From contig NW_026623008.1 in assembly GCF_023065955.2 (NCBI RefSeq), positions 23,618,001 to 23,682,000 on the forward strand: DNA of 64,000 nucleotides. The letters run 5' to 3'. Position numbers and translations under genes: made by a program. The DNA is from Ursus arctos. Lineage: Eukaryota; Chordata; Mammalia; Carnivora; Ursidae. Positions 14,065 to 26,581 of this stretch are shown piece by piece (the first letter of the stretch is position 1; every line of letters begins with the position of its first letter). The notes under the pieces are model-generated. The model was given only the letters and a program-made list of their open reading frames with translations. It ran no database searches and had not been told where the DNA came from.

Positions 14065-17000
14065 CTACCTCTGAAGGTTCGGGCGGGTCCAGCGCAGAAA
14101 CAAGCCTGAGAAAGAGGAGGAGGACAGATAAGGAAGCTGAGCTGAGGGCCTAGCTCCCCAGGGGACAAGGCCGGGTAGGGAGTCACCTTGCCACAGTCGC
14201 AGGCTCTGGGGCTCCACAGAGGGCCAGATGGCCAAGGGACTGGGGACGTAGAGCGGGTTCCGGAGTTTCCTTTGCTCTTTTGGCTGGTTGAGCCCAGACC
14301 ACAAGGAGTGGGTTCGAGTCCTCACTTCACACAGGCATCTGTAGGGAGTGAGTTTCCAGACTCAAGCTATGCCTTCTGGGATTCTGGACTGGGGACCCTG
14401 GTTAGGAGGGTGACAGCCACCCTGGGGACTGTGATAACCTCTCCTTTCTCCTGCAGATGTTCTTGCCAGTCAGATCCTGTACTGAGCACTAGAATAAAGT
14501 AGAACAAGACAAAGCCCTAGTTGTTCGGGAGTTCCATTTAGCTCTGCTTGGAAGTGTCAGGGAAGATAACTGAGAATGTGCCCCTTGGGCTGGTTCTGTC
14601 CGCAGAAGTTCACCAGGCGTGTAAAAGCATGGAAATATTTAGGGGACACTACAAGCCCAAGAGCAAGAAAGTAGAAATGGGCCCAAGTGACTCTTGGTGT
14701 GTTTTTGTTTTTTTCTTTAGAGAGAAAAAGCACGAGCAAGGGGTGGGGGGCAGAGGGAGAGGGAGGGAGGGAGAATCAAGCAGGCTCCACATCCAGCATG
14801 GAGTCCTTCGTGGAGCCCGACACAGGGCTCGATCTCATGACCCTGAGATCATGACCTGAACTGAAATCAAGAGTCGGACGCTTGGGGCGCTTGGGTGGCT
14901 CAGTCATAAAGCGTCTGCCTTCGGCTCAGGTCATGATCCCAGGGTTCTGGGATCGAGTCCCACATCGGGCTCCCTGCTCAGCGGGAAGCCTGCTTCTCCG
15001 TCTCCCACTCCCCCTGCTCCTGTTCCCTCTCTCACTGCTCTCTCTCTCTGTCGAATAAATAAATAAAATCTTTTTTATTTTTTTTTTAAGATTTTATTTA
15101 TTTATTTGACAGGGACAGCCAGCAGAGAGGGAACACAAGCAGGGGGAGTGGGAGAGGAAGAAGCAGGCTCCTAGTGGAGGAGCCTGATGTGGGGCTCGAT
15201 CCCAGAACGCTGGGATCACGCCCTGAGCCGAAGGTAGATGCTTAACGACTGCGCCACCCAGGCACCCCTAAATAAATAAAATCTTAAAAAAAAAAAATGT
15301 TGGACGCTTAACCGACTGAGCCACCCAAGCATCCCTGTTGGTGAGTTTTCTAAACTGGTAACAGCTGTAACAGTGAGGCGGCTGTTCCCACAGCCCACAT
15401 GGAAAGAAGAGTCTGGACTGGGGTTAGTAGAAGGGGCCTTTGACAGGAAAGGACAAGGTAAGAAAGTTTTAGGAGAAATCTGTATATGAAGGAAAGGGGA
15501 AACGGAGGTACAGAAAGGTAAGAGTTTCTAACCCCGGTGACGCAGCAGTGGAGTCAGTGAAAACAATATTGGTCGGAAGGGGTGGGGGGCCGGGCAACAA
15601 AAGCAAGGAGACGAGTGAGTCCTCCTTCCCCTCATGCCAAACTGACGAGAGAAAGATGGCTTTGGGGGGCCTGGGAGCATATGCAACAAGCAAACCAGAT
15701 GGTAAGGACAACCACTGCTGGGGTGCCCACGTGCCAGGCACTGTGCTAAGCACCTCCCATGCTTTACCCCAGCTACTCCACACGTAGCCCCGGCCCACAC
15801 AGATGCCGGCTGCGACTAGAAGCCTCCTTATTACTGACAGGAAACAGGTGTCCTATGATCACCCAGCAGGTGAGTGGTGGAGCCGGAAGTTAAGCCCAAA
15901 CAATGTGACTCCATTTTCAACCTCTACTCCGTTGTTTTACTAGAATCAACCCTGCAAAGTGGTCGAGAGCCCCAGAAATGATTTTCTTGGCATCAACTTT
16001 CCCCTTCAGGCCTTGTTTTTAAGCGAGGGGTACACTTGCTCTTGGCTCTGAACAGACTGGGTAGGTCCAAAGGACTGGCCTTGGACCCATTCAAATTTGG
16101 GTATGCAGAAGTTAGGAGGAAGGGTGAGGTTTGGAGGCAGGGGAGGCGAGAACACTTTAGTTTTCCCCAAAGAGAAACTCATCCAAAAGGGAAAGGTGTC
16201 TTCTAGGGACCTCGGTGCTGATACAGCAGGTATCTGACCCTGGCCCGTGCCTGGCCCCGACCCACCTTGACACCCCCTTCGCTCACCTCTCCTTTTCGCT
16301 GCTGCAGAGGAAGGTGCCAAAAGGAGAGGCATAGGCGTGCTCAAACAGGGCCAGCAGCAGCCCCTCCCCAAATTCCAGCGACAGCGGGAACTGACGGCCC
16401 AGCTGCCACACGCAGTCCAGGAAGAGGAGAAAGGTGGGTGCCTCGTGCTTGGGGCGGGCATGGGAGAAGGCCGAATGGGCACAGCGCAGCTGGAAGGGGT
16501 GGCCAGCCTGGGGAGGGGGCAGAGCGATGGGCACGAGGAAGCAGGGTCTCTGGATGGAGGGGCAGGGCTGGGGCTGAGCGGCCACTTACCTGGATCCACT
16601 CCCGCTCCACCAGTTCCTGGAAGCCAGCCACGGTCCGGCTCGAGGGGTCCAGGATGAGCTGGGCCAGCGAAGTCACCAGCAGGGTGCTGTCCGTGCCTTC
16701 AGCCCCATGCACCAGGACGCAGGCCCCTTCCCTGTGGGCCAGGGCTGTTAGCGGTGGCCAGCCCTTCCCAGCCTGGGGTGGCGGGACCAGGAACCAAATG
16801 GGCCCATTTTTAGGCTCTACATGCTTACTGAGACATGGCTGTGTGCCCAGGGCTTGAGGGCCCTGCCCGTCCACCCTGTTCTCTGCCTCGTGGCGGGGGG
16901 CTCACCTCTCCACGGCCTGGGCTGCTAGGCAGGCGGTGCTCAGTGCCTCCTTCACATGTCCCAGCCAGTGGCAGGCCTCTAGTCGACTGCGCCAGCAGTC

Positions 17001-20000
17001 TGTGCTCTGCGCCAGGTACCCACAGGCCTCCACCAGGCGCACGAAACTCTCCTGTAAGGGCCGTCCCCTGCACAAGTGGGAATCTGGTCATCCCATCCCC
17101 ACCGAAGCTCTGGTGAGCACAGCCTGGGGACAAGAGCTCCAGACCTATGAGGCTGACAGAGAACCCTCAGAGGAAGCCATCTGACAAGAGGGACACTGGA
17201 CCCTTTGGGGAGCCCACCTAATCTGATGGAAATGATTCAGTATCTTGGAGGATTCCCCAGTCTGATGGAGGAGACCCCAGACCCCTTGGGGGAGACCTAG
17301 TCTGTTGGGGGGTACCCGGGGAGGGGGTCACACAACCCTCTCAGGAAACAGTGCCCTGGGAAACGCCCAGTTTGATGCGAGCGTCCCCGTACCCTTGGAG
17401 TAGCCCAGTCTGATGGGAGCAACACGGCGCTCCCCGCGGAGTCCCAGTCTGACAAGAGAAACACAACACTCTTAGGATTCTGGTATTTGCTCCTGTTTCC
17501 CGGGAACTGCTCTGCTCAAGATCACCAGGGTGACCTCCTGCCAGAAAATCTAATGGAGACTTTTCCAGCCCTGTGTCAAAGCCTTCAGTGGCTCCCCCCT
17601 GCATTGAGGATACAGTCTAAGCTCATAATCATGGCATTCAAGACCTCTGCTCTGGTCCCTGTCACCCCTCTAGCCCCATCTCTCTCTGCCTCTACCCCAC
17701 ACTCTGCACTTTCACCATTCTGAAGTGCTCGCGCTCCCCGAACAGGATAAATGACCGGGAGTTCTGCTCCTGGACACCTGCCGTTCTGGCCGCCGGACTG
17801 TCCTGCTCCCTGGCCAACTCCTCTTTCAGGTGTCAGCGAAGGGCTCCAATTCTCAGGGAAGTTCTTTGCATTACCTACACACGGGAGAGGGGCGCCTGCT
17901 CTGTACCGCTGCTCAGCACACAGTCCTAACTGCCCGCTTCCGGCCGATCTTCCAGCCACGTCTGGGCTGCCACCATCTCCGCCTCAGCGCTCAATCAACA
18001 TTGGTTGAATCAAGGAATAAACAGTTTTGGACTCCGGACAGGGGAGCCATCCGCTTTCCTCAAAGCGCAAATCTCCTTGAGGACCTCCTCTTGGTACTAC
18101 CATCACCTGGCTAGATACAGGTGATACAGGTGGCTAGATGCAGGTAGAGCCCTCAGGGGAGGGCTGGGACCAAGGAGTAGAGGGGTGTGTGTGTGGGGGG
18201 GGGTAAGGTTGTTCCTGGAAGACAAATTTCAGTTTAAGGTAAAGGAGGCTTTTTCCTTCCAGGCAGAGTTGGGGTGCTTAGAGAAGAATGAGCTCTGTCA
18301 TTGGGGGAGTTGTGCAAGTGGGATGCTCACCGGGTAGGATGGCTACCCAGAAATGCCTAACCGTCCCCAAGGTTCCTGGAAGACACCCCTCTACTCCCCC
18401 CCCCCCCGTATCCCTGAAGAGTCCGGTAGGAGAGCGTCTAGGAGAGGACAGGAAGACCTCTCACCTCTCCAGGGGCCGGTGCAGCCGTTTCCAGCCAGGG
18501 TAGGCGGCTCTGGCCTCGGTGCCGCCGCCAGTCATGCGGGCCTGTTTGGCGGCCTGAGCCGAGCGCGTGTCCAAGATGAAGCCCCGGGCCCCCGGGCGAG
18601 CCCCCGCCAGCACAGCCCACAGCAGCTCCTCGTCCTCAGCGCAGCGCCTTTTCTGGGGACCGGTCAGGGGCTGGCTGGAACGTAGCAGCACCTGCGGACG
18701 GGGACTTCGCTCAGGGAGCCCCTAGGGAGGGTCTTACATACTAGGGCGGGTCTAGAGCTGGCAGGGGCGGGCTGGAGCGCAGGGACCCTGGCGGCGGAAC
18801 TTACAGGGCGCAAGGCCCGGGCTTGGGTGGGGTGTAGCCGGAGGGGAAAGGGACCCGAAGAGTAGACCGTGGACGGGTCCAGGGATGACAAAGACTGGAC
18901 TAGGCTCCAGGGACCCGAACGGCCGGGGGTGGGGCCCAGATTGGCTAGACTCCTTAGCCCGGGAGAGGGACGGGGTCAGAATCCGGGGAGGGCGGAGCGA
19001 ACGGAGGGGGCGGGCCCCGTTGGAGGCAGGACGGGGCGCGGCCCGAAAGGGCCGGAGCCCGGGCGGCAGGCGCGCGGCTAATTGGCCGGGCCAGGGCAGT
19101 AAAGGGCCAAGAAGGGCTGCAGTTGTTCCTACTGGCGGAGTGTGGGGAGGGGCGGGCTCACGGTTCCGCTGGGAGCGTGGTGGTAGCTGAGCACAGGGAA
19201 GCGGCCTCCCTGGCGGAAGCGGGCGCAACACGCCAGGGCATCGTCGTCTACAGCGCGAGGCACGATCACGGCGCGGGGGTAACTCGGGCACAAGCTGAAG
19301 TCCTCGTTCACCTCGCTCAGCCGCCACGCGTTGGTCTGCGGCGCGGGGAGAGGCGAAGGCCAGGTTAGGGCACTCAGTGAGCGCCCGGTCCTCGCGGCCC
19401 TTCCAGGCGCTGCGCTCGCATAACCGCGGGCCCCCACGACCGCACCCACCTCGCGAGCCACTCGCTTGTAGTAGCGTTCGGGTGGGTGGAAGTGCCAGGC
19501 GTCGCCCAGTCTCAAGCCCTTGGGACGGTAGAAGAACGGAAAGGAAGTGATGACCGATTCCAAGGATGACAGCGCCTGGGGAAGGAATTCGGGGGATCTG
19601 GGCAAAGTCGGAATATTCTCATCCGCGCCCTACCAGCCCCTCCGCTCCGCAGCTCCCTCCTCTGCACGTACTCCAGACCACCTGCATCCCTTGCCATTAG
19701 CTGTGTTCAAGGATAACACTGGGTGCTGAGTCTCCTTGCGCAGCAGCCCCTATTTACTCCCCTCGTTACGAAATAGGGGTAGCTTAAGGGCCTCGGGAGC
19801 ACCGCTGGCGTACCTCGATGGAACGGGCGATGTCCCGCGTGGCTTCTACGCCCTCTATGTCCAGCTGCAACACTCTCAGGTCCTTACAGCGCAACGTGAT
19901 GGTGCCGGAGTCACCTGAGACCCTGGGGATGGACAGGCTTAGGCTTAGTATCCCCCGCCCCACCACCACCACCAGGGGAGGAGAAACGAGTTTATTAGGA

Positions 20001-20291
20001 TTGGACGTAATGCAAGGGGGCACCAGTTCCCACTGCGCTTGCCCTTCCCCCTCCTCCGCGGAGCAGCAAGCTCCGCAACTACGGGGACTCCCCCGCCACG
20101 TCTCACCGCTTCTCGATGGAGTCTACACTACGCAACAGAAGCAGCCACAAGTCTGAAGTCGCCTGGGGCCCTGGCGACAGCAGCAGGTGGTGACCGGTGA
20201 CGCATAGCGTGCCATGCAGTGGGGGCACCTCTGGACCCCGCAAGAGCTTGGCTTGGGCCCCGCCGGTGCGGATCAGCTCCGAGAACTCCGT
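14065..20291 (-). CDS. MTMR9LP: MTMR9-like myotubularin pseudophosphatase, ACG at the start position, shortened C terminus
   Basis: Exons in order are 20291-20107, 19922-19814, 19575-19450, 19335-19162, 18691-18465, 17067-16906, 16731-16590, 16507-16287, 14338-14187 and 14105-14065. They make 1539 nt, 512 codons plus stop, all GT-AG with no internal stop. It follows MTMR9 end to end: PH-GRAM-like N terminus (EFSELIRTGG, GTLCVTGHHLLL), FPFFYRP, FRQGGRFPVLSYHH, ACLAAQ, LFLDCVWQLGRQFP, FEHAYASPFGTFL, WPSVEPQSL. The phosphatase loop reads HGAEGTDS instead of HCSDGWDRT, so catalytic Cys and Arg are gone, as in MTMR9 itself. MTMR9 binds and stimulates MTMR6/7/8 in phosphoinositide turnover. Oddities: the MTMR9 start ATG is ACG here (20291-20289), and TAG at 14067-14065 falls soon after FLRWTRP, before the usual C-terminal coiled coil. 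The frame stays open upstream to an ATG at 20537. The human counterpart is called a pseudogene; here the gene is either recently decaying or uses another start. Confidence 0.7.
14884..15300 (+). mobile_element. Middle CAN-SINE of the nest
   Basis: Sense SINE, 14884-15072 plus tail 15269-15297. Inserted into the outer SINE with GGACGCTT duplicated. Confidence 0.85.
15073..15268 (-). mobile_element. Inner CAN-SINE of the nest, young type
   Basis: Antisense SINE inserted into the tail of the middle one. TAAATAAATAAAATCTT is duplicated exactly at 15056-15072 and 15269-15285. It carries the AACGCTGGGATCACGCCC young variant. Confidence 0.9.
17175..17470. repeat. Degenerate minisatellite, unit about 39 bp
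   Basis: The motif CCCAGTCTGATGGGAG (with variants) recurs with TCTGA or TTTGA cores near 17180, 17222, 17261, 17301, 17371, 17409 and 17448. Spacing is about 38-42 bp, except one gap of 70. Between cores lie CCTTGGGG and GAGACCCC elements. It sits in the intron between MTMR9-like exons 5 and 6. Confidence 0.6.
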
Positions 20292-20420
20292 TGCGCTTGG
20301 GGTGGGCCTGGGGCCCAGCAGAAGGACAGACTCCAGGAGCGTCAGGCGGGGCCAGCGCGGGCTCTGAAAGGGACAGGAACTGGCTGGGCAGCTGGCGACG
20401 CCGGCAGGACAGCTGTTAAG
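18700..20420. promoter_or_regulatory. CpG-rich 5' half of the MTMR9-like gene
   Basis: CpG dinucleotides are dense across exons 1-5 and the short introns between them (for example 18960-19080 and 19320-19480), unlike the flanks. This looks like a CpG island covering the promoter and early exons. The transcription start is not visible. Confidence 0.5.
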
Positions 20421-21310
20421 GAGGCCCCTTGGAAGAAGGGATCGAACAGTTTCACAGGAATTTCCCCCTCCTACTGCCAGCACCTCTGAGCGAGGACCCC
20501 GGCCAGAACCTGTTAAGGAAACCTCAATTTCATCCATCTGTAAAATGGGGAGAATAATCTTGCTTAAAGCCCTTTACGTCGTGCCTTGGTCTCGGGTGGC
20601 ACTCAACATTTTTGTTTTTTTTTTAACCTAAGCGCTGGTACTCTCACTGACTTAAAAAAGAAAAATTACCATCTCTTCTTTTGTACCCTGGTGGAAGGGG
20701 TGGGAAGGGTGGGTGTGAAACTGGGAACTGTCTACTTCCTCCCCCTACACCTGAGGCTGGGTGGGGGAAATCCCTGAGTCCACCTTAAACGCAAGCAGCT
20801 GTGTAGCTGGCGCCCCTCCCCCACCACAGCTGGAAGTCCCTGCCTGAGGGCGCCCTCTATGGGGGCCACTTCTGGTTTAGTCCTGCCCTCAGAAGCCCCA
20901 TCTCCTATCACTCCATCCTTCAACCCATACACTGAGCGGGGCCCTGTATTTGGTGAGGGGACCCAAGGATGACTGAGGAAGGCTCTGCTCTCTAGGATTT
21001 TCGGTCTGGCAAGAGACACACCTAAGCTGGCAAATTATAGAAGGTGAAAGGATGGAGGACCCGTCCATCCAATTATTCTTTCATTTCTTTTTATTTTTTT
21101 AATTCTTTCATTTCTTAAACACTGATGCCTACACTGTGTTAAGTGCTGGTTACTAAGAAGAATAAGATAGACTCCTGCCTTCAAAGGGCCTTTTGGTCCA
21201 CTAGGTTCCAGGCTTCTGTGGGTGCACACGTGTGTGTGTGTGTGTGCACGCACATGCATGTGTGTGCACGCACGTGTGCAAACCCCTTCTTTTAAAGCAC
21301 ACACACACTT

Positions 21311-21519
21311 GGGGCGCCTGGGTGGCTCAGTCCTTAAGCCTCTGCCTTCGGCCCAGGGCGTGATCTCAGAGTCCTGGGATCGAGCCCCGCATCAGGCTCC
21401 TCCGCTGGGAGCCTGCTTCTTCCTCTCCCACTCCCCCTGCTTGTGTTCCCTCTCTCGCTGGCTGTCTCTATCTCTGTCGAATAAATAAATACAATCTTTA
21501 AAAAAATAAAAAAATAAAA
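21311..21519 (+). mobile_element. CAN-SINE
   Basis: GGGGCGCCTGGGTGGCTCAG to AATAAATACAATCTTTAAAA. Inserted beside a CA-rich target (CACACACAC on both sides). Confidence 0.9.
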
Positions 21520-21639
21520 CACACACACAAAGAAAAGAAATCATAAGTGGACACCCATAATATAAACATAAAATTGGAATGATCTGTAAAAGGAACCAGA
21601 CATAAAAGAGTACAAATTCTAAAATTCCAGACCAGCTGA

Positions 21640-21745
21640 GATGGGAATTCGTTAGAAATGCAAATTATTAGGCCCCACCCCACGTGTCTTCTTAAACACA
21701 TTTTCCAGGAGATTTCCATTCACACTAACGTTTGAGAACCGTTGG
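21640..21745 (+). mobile_element. MER5A-like hAT-Charlie fragment
   Basis: GTTAGAAATGCAAATTATTAG, GGCCCCACCCCA and the terminal GTTTGAGAACCGTTGG match the usual MER5A body and right end as I remember it. The left terminus is not clear. Confidence 0.5.
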
Positions 21746-22387
21746 AAGGTACACAAAAAGGCAAAGCTAATCGTTGCTGTCAGAGATTGGGAGAGTAGTG
21801 ACAGGCCAGGGGGACTTTCTTGATGCCAGTAATGCTCAGTTGTTCCATCTGGGTGCCGGGTACATAAGTGGGTTTAGTCCGGGAGAAATCAGCAAGGTGT
21901 GTCATTATTTATGATGTGTGAAATTTTCTGTGTGTCTGTTATATTTCAATACAAAGTTTAAGAAAGGGAACAGCTCTGTTTGAAGCTCTGGGAGGGGCAG
22001 GGAGAGGGAGGGTCTAGGAGTCCATCTACAGCTTTACCCTTATTCCATACACAGTCCCGAGGGAGTCCCGAGGGAACCTAAAGGTCTTTAGAGTACAGCC
22101 TGAAATCATTGATCTGTCCCAACAGAGAGTCAGTGACTTGTCCAAATGTCGTGAAGACAGAGGGCAGCTCATCGGCCTTCTACCCACTCCCCACCCCCTT
22201 AACTTGGGTCTTGGGAAGAACGCCAAAACTCTAGTGTGGATGATGCTTTTCTCATCCTGGAGCAACTTCCTTTCTGGGAACTGGGTGTCTCCTTTTGGGC
22301 AAAGACAATAAAATTCATCCAAGGGGCCGGAGGCTCAGGGCTCCTCCTGCCCCCGTCCGGATGGGCATCACGTGGCTCCCGGGTTAG

Positions 22388-23751
<1,364 letters not shown>

Positions 23752-23967
23752 CGGGCACCTGGGTGCCTCCTGAGACCTCCTGGGAAGGAGGAAGGGAGGG
23801 GTGTTTCAAAGGTGCCAGCACCTGGCAAGGGGTAGTGGGAAGGTTGGGGGGGGTGTCACTCAGTTCTCTGGGAGCATAAAGTCCCAGCATCCCAGCACCC
23901 CTGCTGCCCTGGCTTGGGAAGGGGAGGTTGGAGGAAGGGGAGAAGCTCACAGACCCCCAAGCTCTTC

Positions 23968-23973
23968 AATAAA
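23968..23973 (+). terminator. FAM167B: Polyadenylation signal of FAM167B
   Basis: AATAAA lies 217 bp after the stop, followed by a GT/T-containing stretch near 23995-24010. Confidence 0.8.
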
Positions 23974-24284
23974 GGCCCTCTCCGCTTCCCACCAAGGTCT
24001 CCGCAGTATTTATTCAGGCCCAAGGTCGCTGTGTGTTTTCTGTAGCTGGGGCCAGGGATTCCACTGCAGGAGAGAAGGCCAGGGTTGGGGGTGGAGATGA
24101 ACAGATGGATCCCCATCTCTTCCCCCAGCTCCAGCTCTGTCTCCCCCTCTTATCAAGTTCAGAACTGGGCAAGAACTTGAAATCCTAAATCAGCCCTAGG
24201 GAAGGTGGCGGGTCCATGGGCAGCTGAAGAAGGCAGGACCTGGTAGACCTGGGTTCAAAGCCAGCTCCAGTATGCATTTCCTTT

Positions 24285-24481
24285 CTTTTTTCAGAAGATT
24301 TTATTTCTTTATCTGAGAGTCAGAAAGAGAGAGAGAAAGAGTAAGCATGAGCAGGGGGAGGGGCAGACGGAGAAGCAGACTCCCTCCGAGCAGGGAGCTG
24401 GACCTGGGGCTCCATCCCAGGACCCTGAGATCACAACCCGAGCCGAAGGCAGCCGGGTTCACTGAGCCATCCAGACGCCCC
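24285..24481 (-). mobile_element. CAN-SINE
   Basis: AGAAGATTTTATTTCTTTAT to GAGCCATCCAGACGCCCC. Diverged. Confidence 0.85.
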
Positions 24482-24625
24482 TCTCCCACGCAATTCCATC
24501 CGCCCTTGCGAAGGTCCCTGAAGCCTGCCGCTGTTGGCACTGGAACTGCTACTCTGCTAGTTCTTACTCCACAAGCAGCTGGGATGTCATTTAAGTGAGA
24601 CGATGCTTAATAAACACTCAGAACC

Positions 24626-24823
24626 GGGGCGCCTGGGTGGCTCATTCGGTTCAGCGTCTGCCTTTGGCTCAGGTCATGATCCCAGGGTCCCGGGATCGAG
24701 TTCCACATCGGGCTCCCTGCTCAATGGAGAGCCCGCTTCTCCCTCAGCCTGCTGCTCCCCCTGCTTGTGCTTGTGCGTGATCGCTCTCTCTGACAATTAA
24801 ATAAAGACTTTTAAACAAACACA
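24626..24823 (+). mobile_element. CAN-SINE
   Basis: GGGGCGCCTGGGTGGCTCAT to AATAAAGACTTTTAAAC. CACTCAGAACC is duplicated on both sides. Confidence 0.9.
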
Positions 24824-25907
24824 CACCACTCAGAACCCAAGAACTCTCTCTTGCTTATCCTTGCTATCACCAGTGGTCTCAGTACTGCGGTGCGGAGGCC
24901 CAGAGATGGGGCGCAGGGCTCTGGGTCACTCTGTGGGTTTTTTAACATTGTATCTCCTCAGCCTGTGTTTCTGTACTAGCCGCTTTGTCTGACTTTCCAG
25001 CTCGGGCTTCCTCTTCCCCCCACCCATTTCCTGTCTCCCCCTTCCCTCTGCAGCTGAGGTGCACAGAACATCAGCTTCCACCTCACAAACCCCAACAATG
25101 CTCTGTGGGCTCCCCTCCCCCACCCTGCTCACTAAGTGTTGGCTCCAGCGGTGGTGACTGTGACACATTTATACTTTTGGGGGGGGGGGCAAGGCCCAGC
25201 TCTGGTGCCTCATAGAGGCCACCCAGGGTTCCTCATAACACTGGTGACCTGGCACTTAGCCTGTGATGGGGGCCACCCGCAGCCTGGCCCAGGGGAAGGG
25301 AGATTCTTGGCCTGCTTGCTGCTTGTGACAAGGTTCCTGCCTCTGACAGAAAGCCGTGCCAGTCAGCTGCCTGCACCTGGCTCCCCGGGCAGGAGGGTCT
25401 GTGTGTCTCCCACCTGTTGCAGGAGACGGTGGCAGGCCCTACGTCTCTAGCAGGGGCTGTGGCTTTGCCTCTTCCTGAATTAGAAATCTCACCCGAATTA
25501 GTGGGTGTTATCCTGTCCTCTGCCCACAACAGGGGCTGTTACTTGGCCGTCTTGATGCCACGGGGTTGTCCTGCCTGCTTCCTTAAACAGCTGGCTGTCC
25601 AGCGTTCTGTCTGTAAGGAGGGTGTTAGCTTACCCTCTGACTCTGATAAAGTTACCGTCCCTCGCCCTGAGATGACAGGACTAACGTTAGGCAGCCCTGT
25701 TAGCCTGACATCTGACTGTAGCAATAGGGGATTTGGCTCCCCAACTATTTAGCAGGGATGGTGTTCTCTCCTCTTACTCTGAAGTGGGGTTAGCTTTGCC
25801 CTCTCTAGATTGTGAAAGGGTCCCTCAGCTTTCAGACTGTGACGGCGGTGCCACTTGCCTTTCACCGAAAGCTGAGTGTATGTCTGCTTGCCCCCTGCTC
25901 ACTGGGG

Positions 25908-26277
25908 TATAAAGGCTGCCCTTGAATCTCTCGTCCAGGTGCCCCCTGGGGGGCAGGAGGAAGGTTCCATCAAAGATCCTCTCTTCAGCTCCAAGTGCCA
26001 CCCTCAGGAAAGCCTGGAGATATTTAGGACCCCCGGGGACTGAGGAGTGGGGGGCTATGGCAGCAGGAAGTTTGGGGTGCTGGAGGCTTGTGGTTGGGCT
26101 GCTGGGGCCCGGTTGGCTGCGGAGCCCTCAGGAGGAGGCAGGAAGTCAGGGTGGGACGTGGGCGCGCTAAGACAGGCGGTGGCTACCTCCGCGAAGGGAG
26201 CCGAAAACGAGCGTGAGCAGCCAGGCTAGGCCATGAGGACCGTGTGAATGGGGCCAGGGGGCTCCTGGGCTGGGCAG
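25908..26277 (+). promoter_or_regulatory. LCK: LCK distal (type II) promoter TATA box and first non-coding exon
   Basis: TATAAA at 25908-25913 (context GGGGTATAAAGGC) predicts a start near 25938. A consensus donor CAG|GTAAGG lies at 26277/26278, giving a candidate 5' exon of about 340 nt with no long open frame. LCK is known to have two promoters; in human the distal one starts a few kb downstream of FAM167B, which fits this position about 1.9 kb past the FAM167B end. The TATA and donor are seen; assignment to LCK is inference from position. GGAAGG/GGAAGT (ETS-like) motifs occur within the exon. Confidence 0.6.
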
Positions 26278-26581
26278 GTAAGGAGTACTGGGAACAGGGT
26301 CTAGGGACTGCGGTGGGAGGCTGACAGCGGGGGCTGCATCTGGGCATGGGGCTGGGCCCCTGGGTATTCAGCAGCCCTCCGGCTGAGGGATAGGAAAATC
26401 TTGCTGGGGGTAGGTGGGCGGCAGGCCGTGCAGCTGGATCGCCTCTTGCCTGCGTAGCCGCTGGCTCTCACCCCCGCCACGCTGTCTGCCACGGGTCCCT
26501 ACCTCCCTGGGAGCCTTTTCTTGGAGATCTGGCGCGTGGACTGTCAGGTATTAAAAAGGCCTTCAGAAATCCCCAAGTCCA

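Larger units (their letters stand above)
14708..15336 (-). mobile_element. Outer CAN-SINE of a three-level nest
   Basis: Antisense SINE split into 14708-14883 and 15301-15336 by two later SINEs. Its GTCGGACGCTT is interrupted and resumes as TTGGACGCTTAACCGACTG. In MTMR9-like intron 8. Confidence 0.85.
23990..25900. other. Intergenic: FAM167B to the distal LCK promoter
   Basis: Contains two CAN-SINEs (24285-24481 minus, 24626-24823 plus) and non-repetitive DNA. From about 25440 to 25830 loosely repeated pieces such as GTGTTAGCTTACCCTCTGAC and GGGGTTAGCTTTGCCCTCTC lead up to the TATA box at 25908. No coding signal seen. Confidence 0.6.

Noticed and set aside
14188..14502. Plus-strand 104-codon frame over MTMR9-like exon 9
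   Set aside because: It is the complement of a real exon; composition is that of a shadow frame.
17175..17470. CRISPR-like array (regular 39-bp spacing)
   Set aside because: Mammalian intron, units degenerate throughout with no unique-spacer/identical-repeat pattern.
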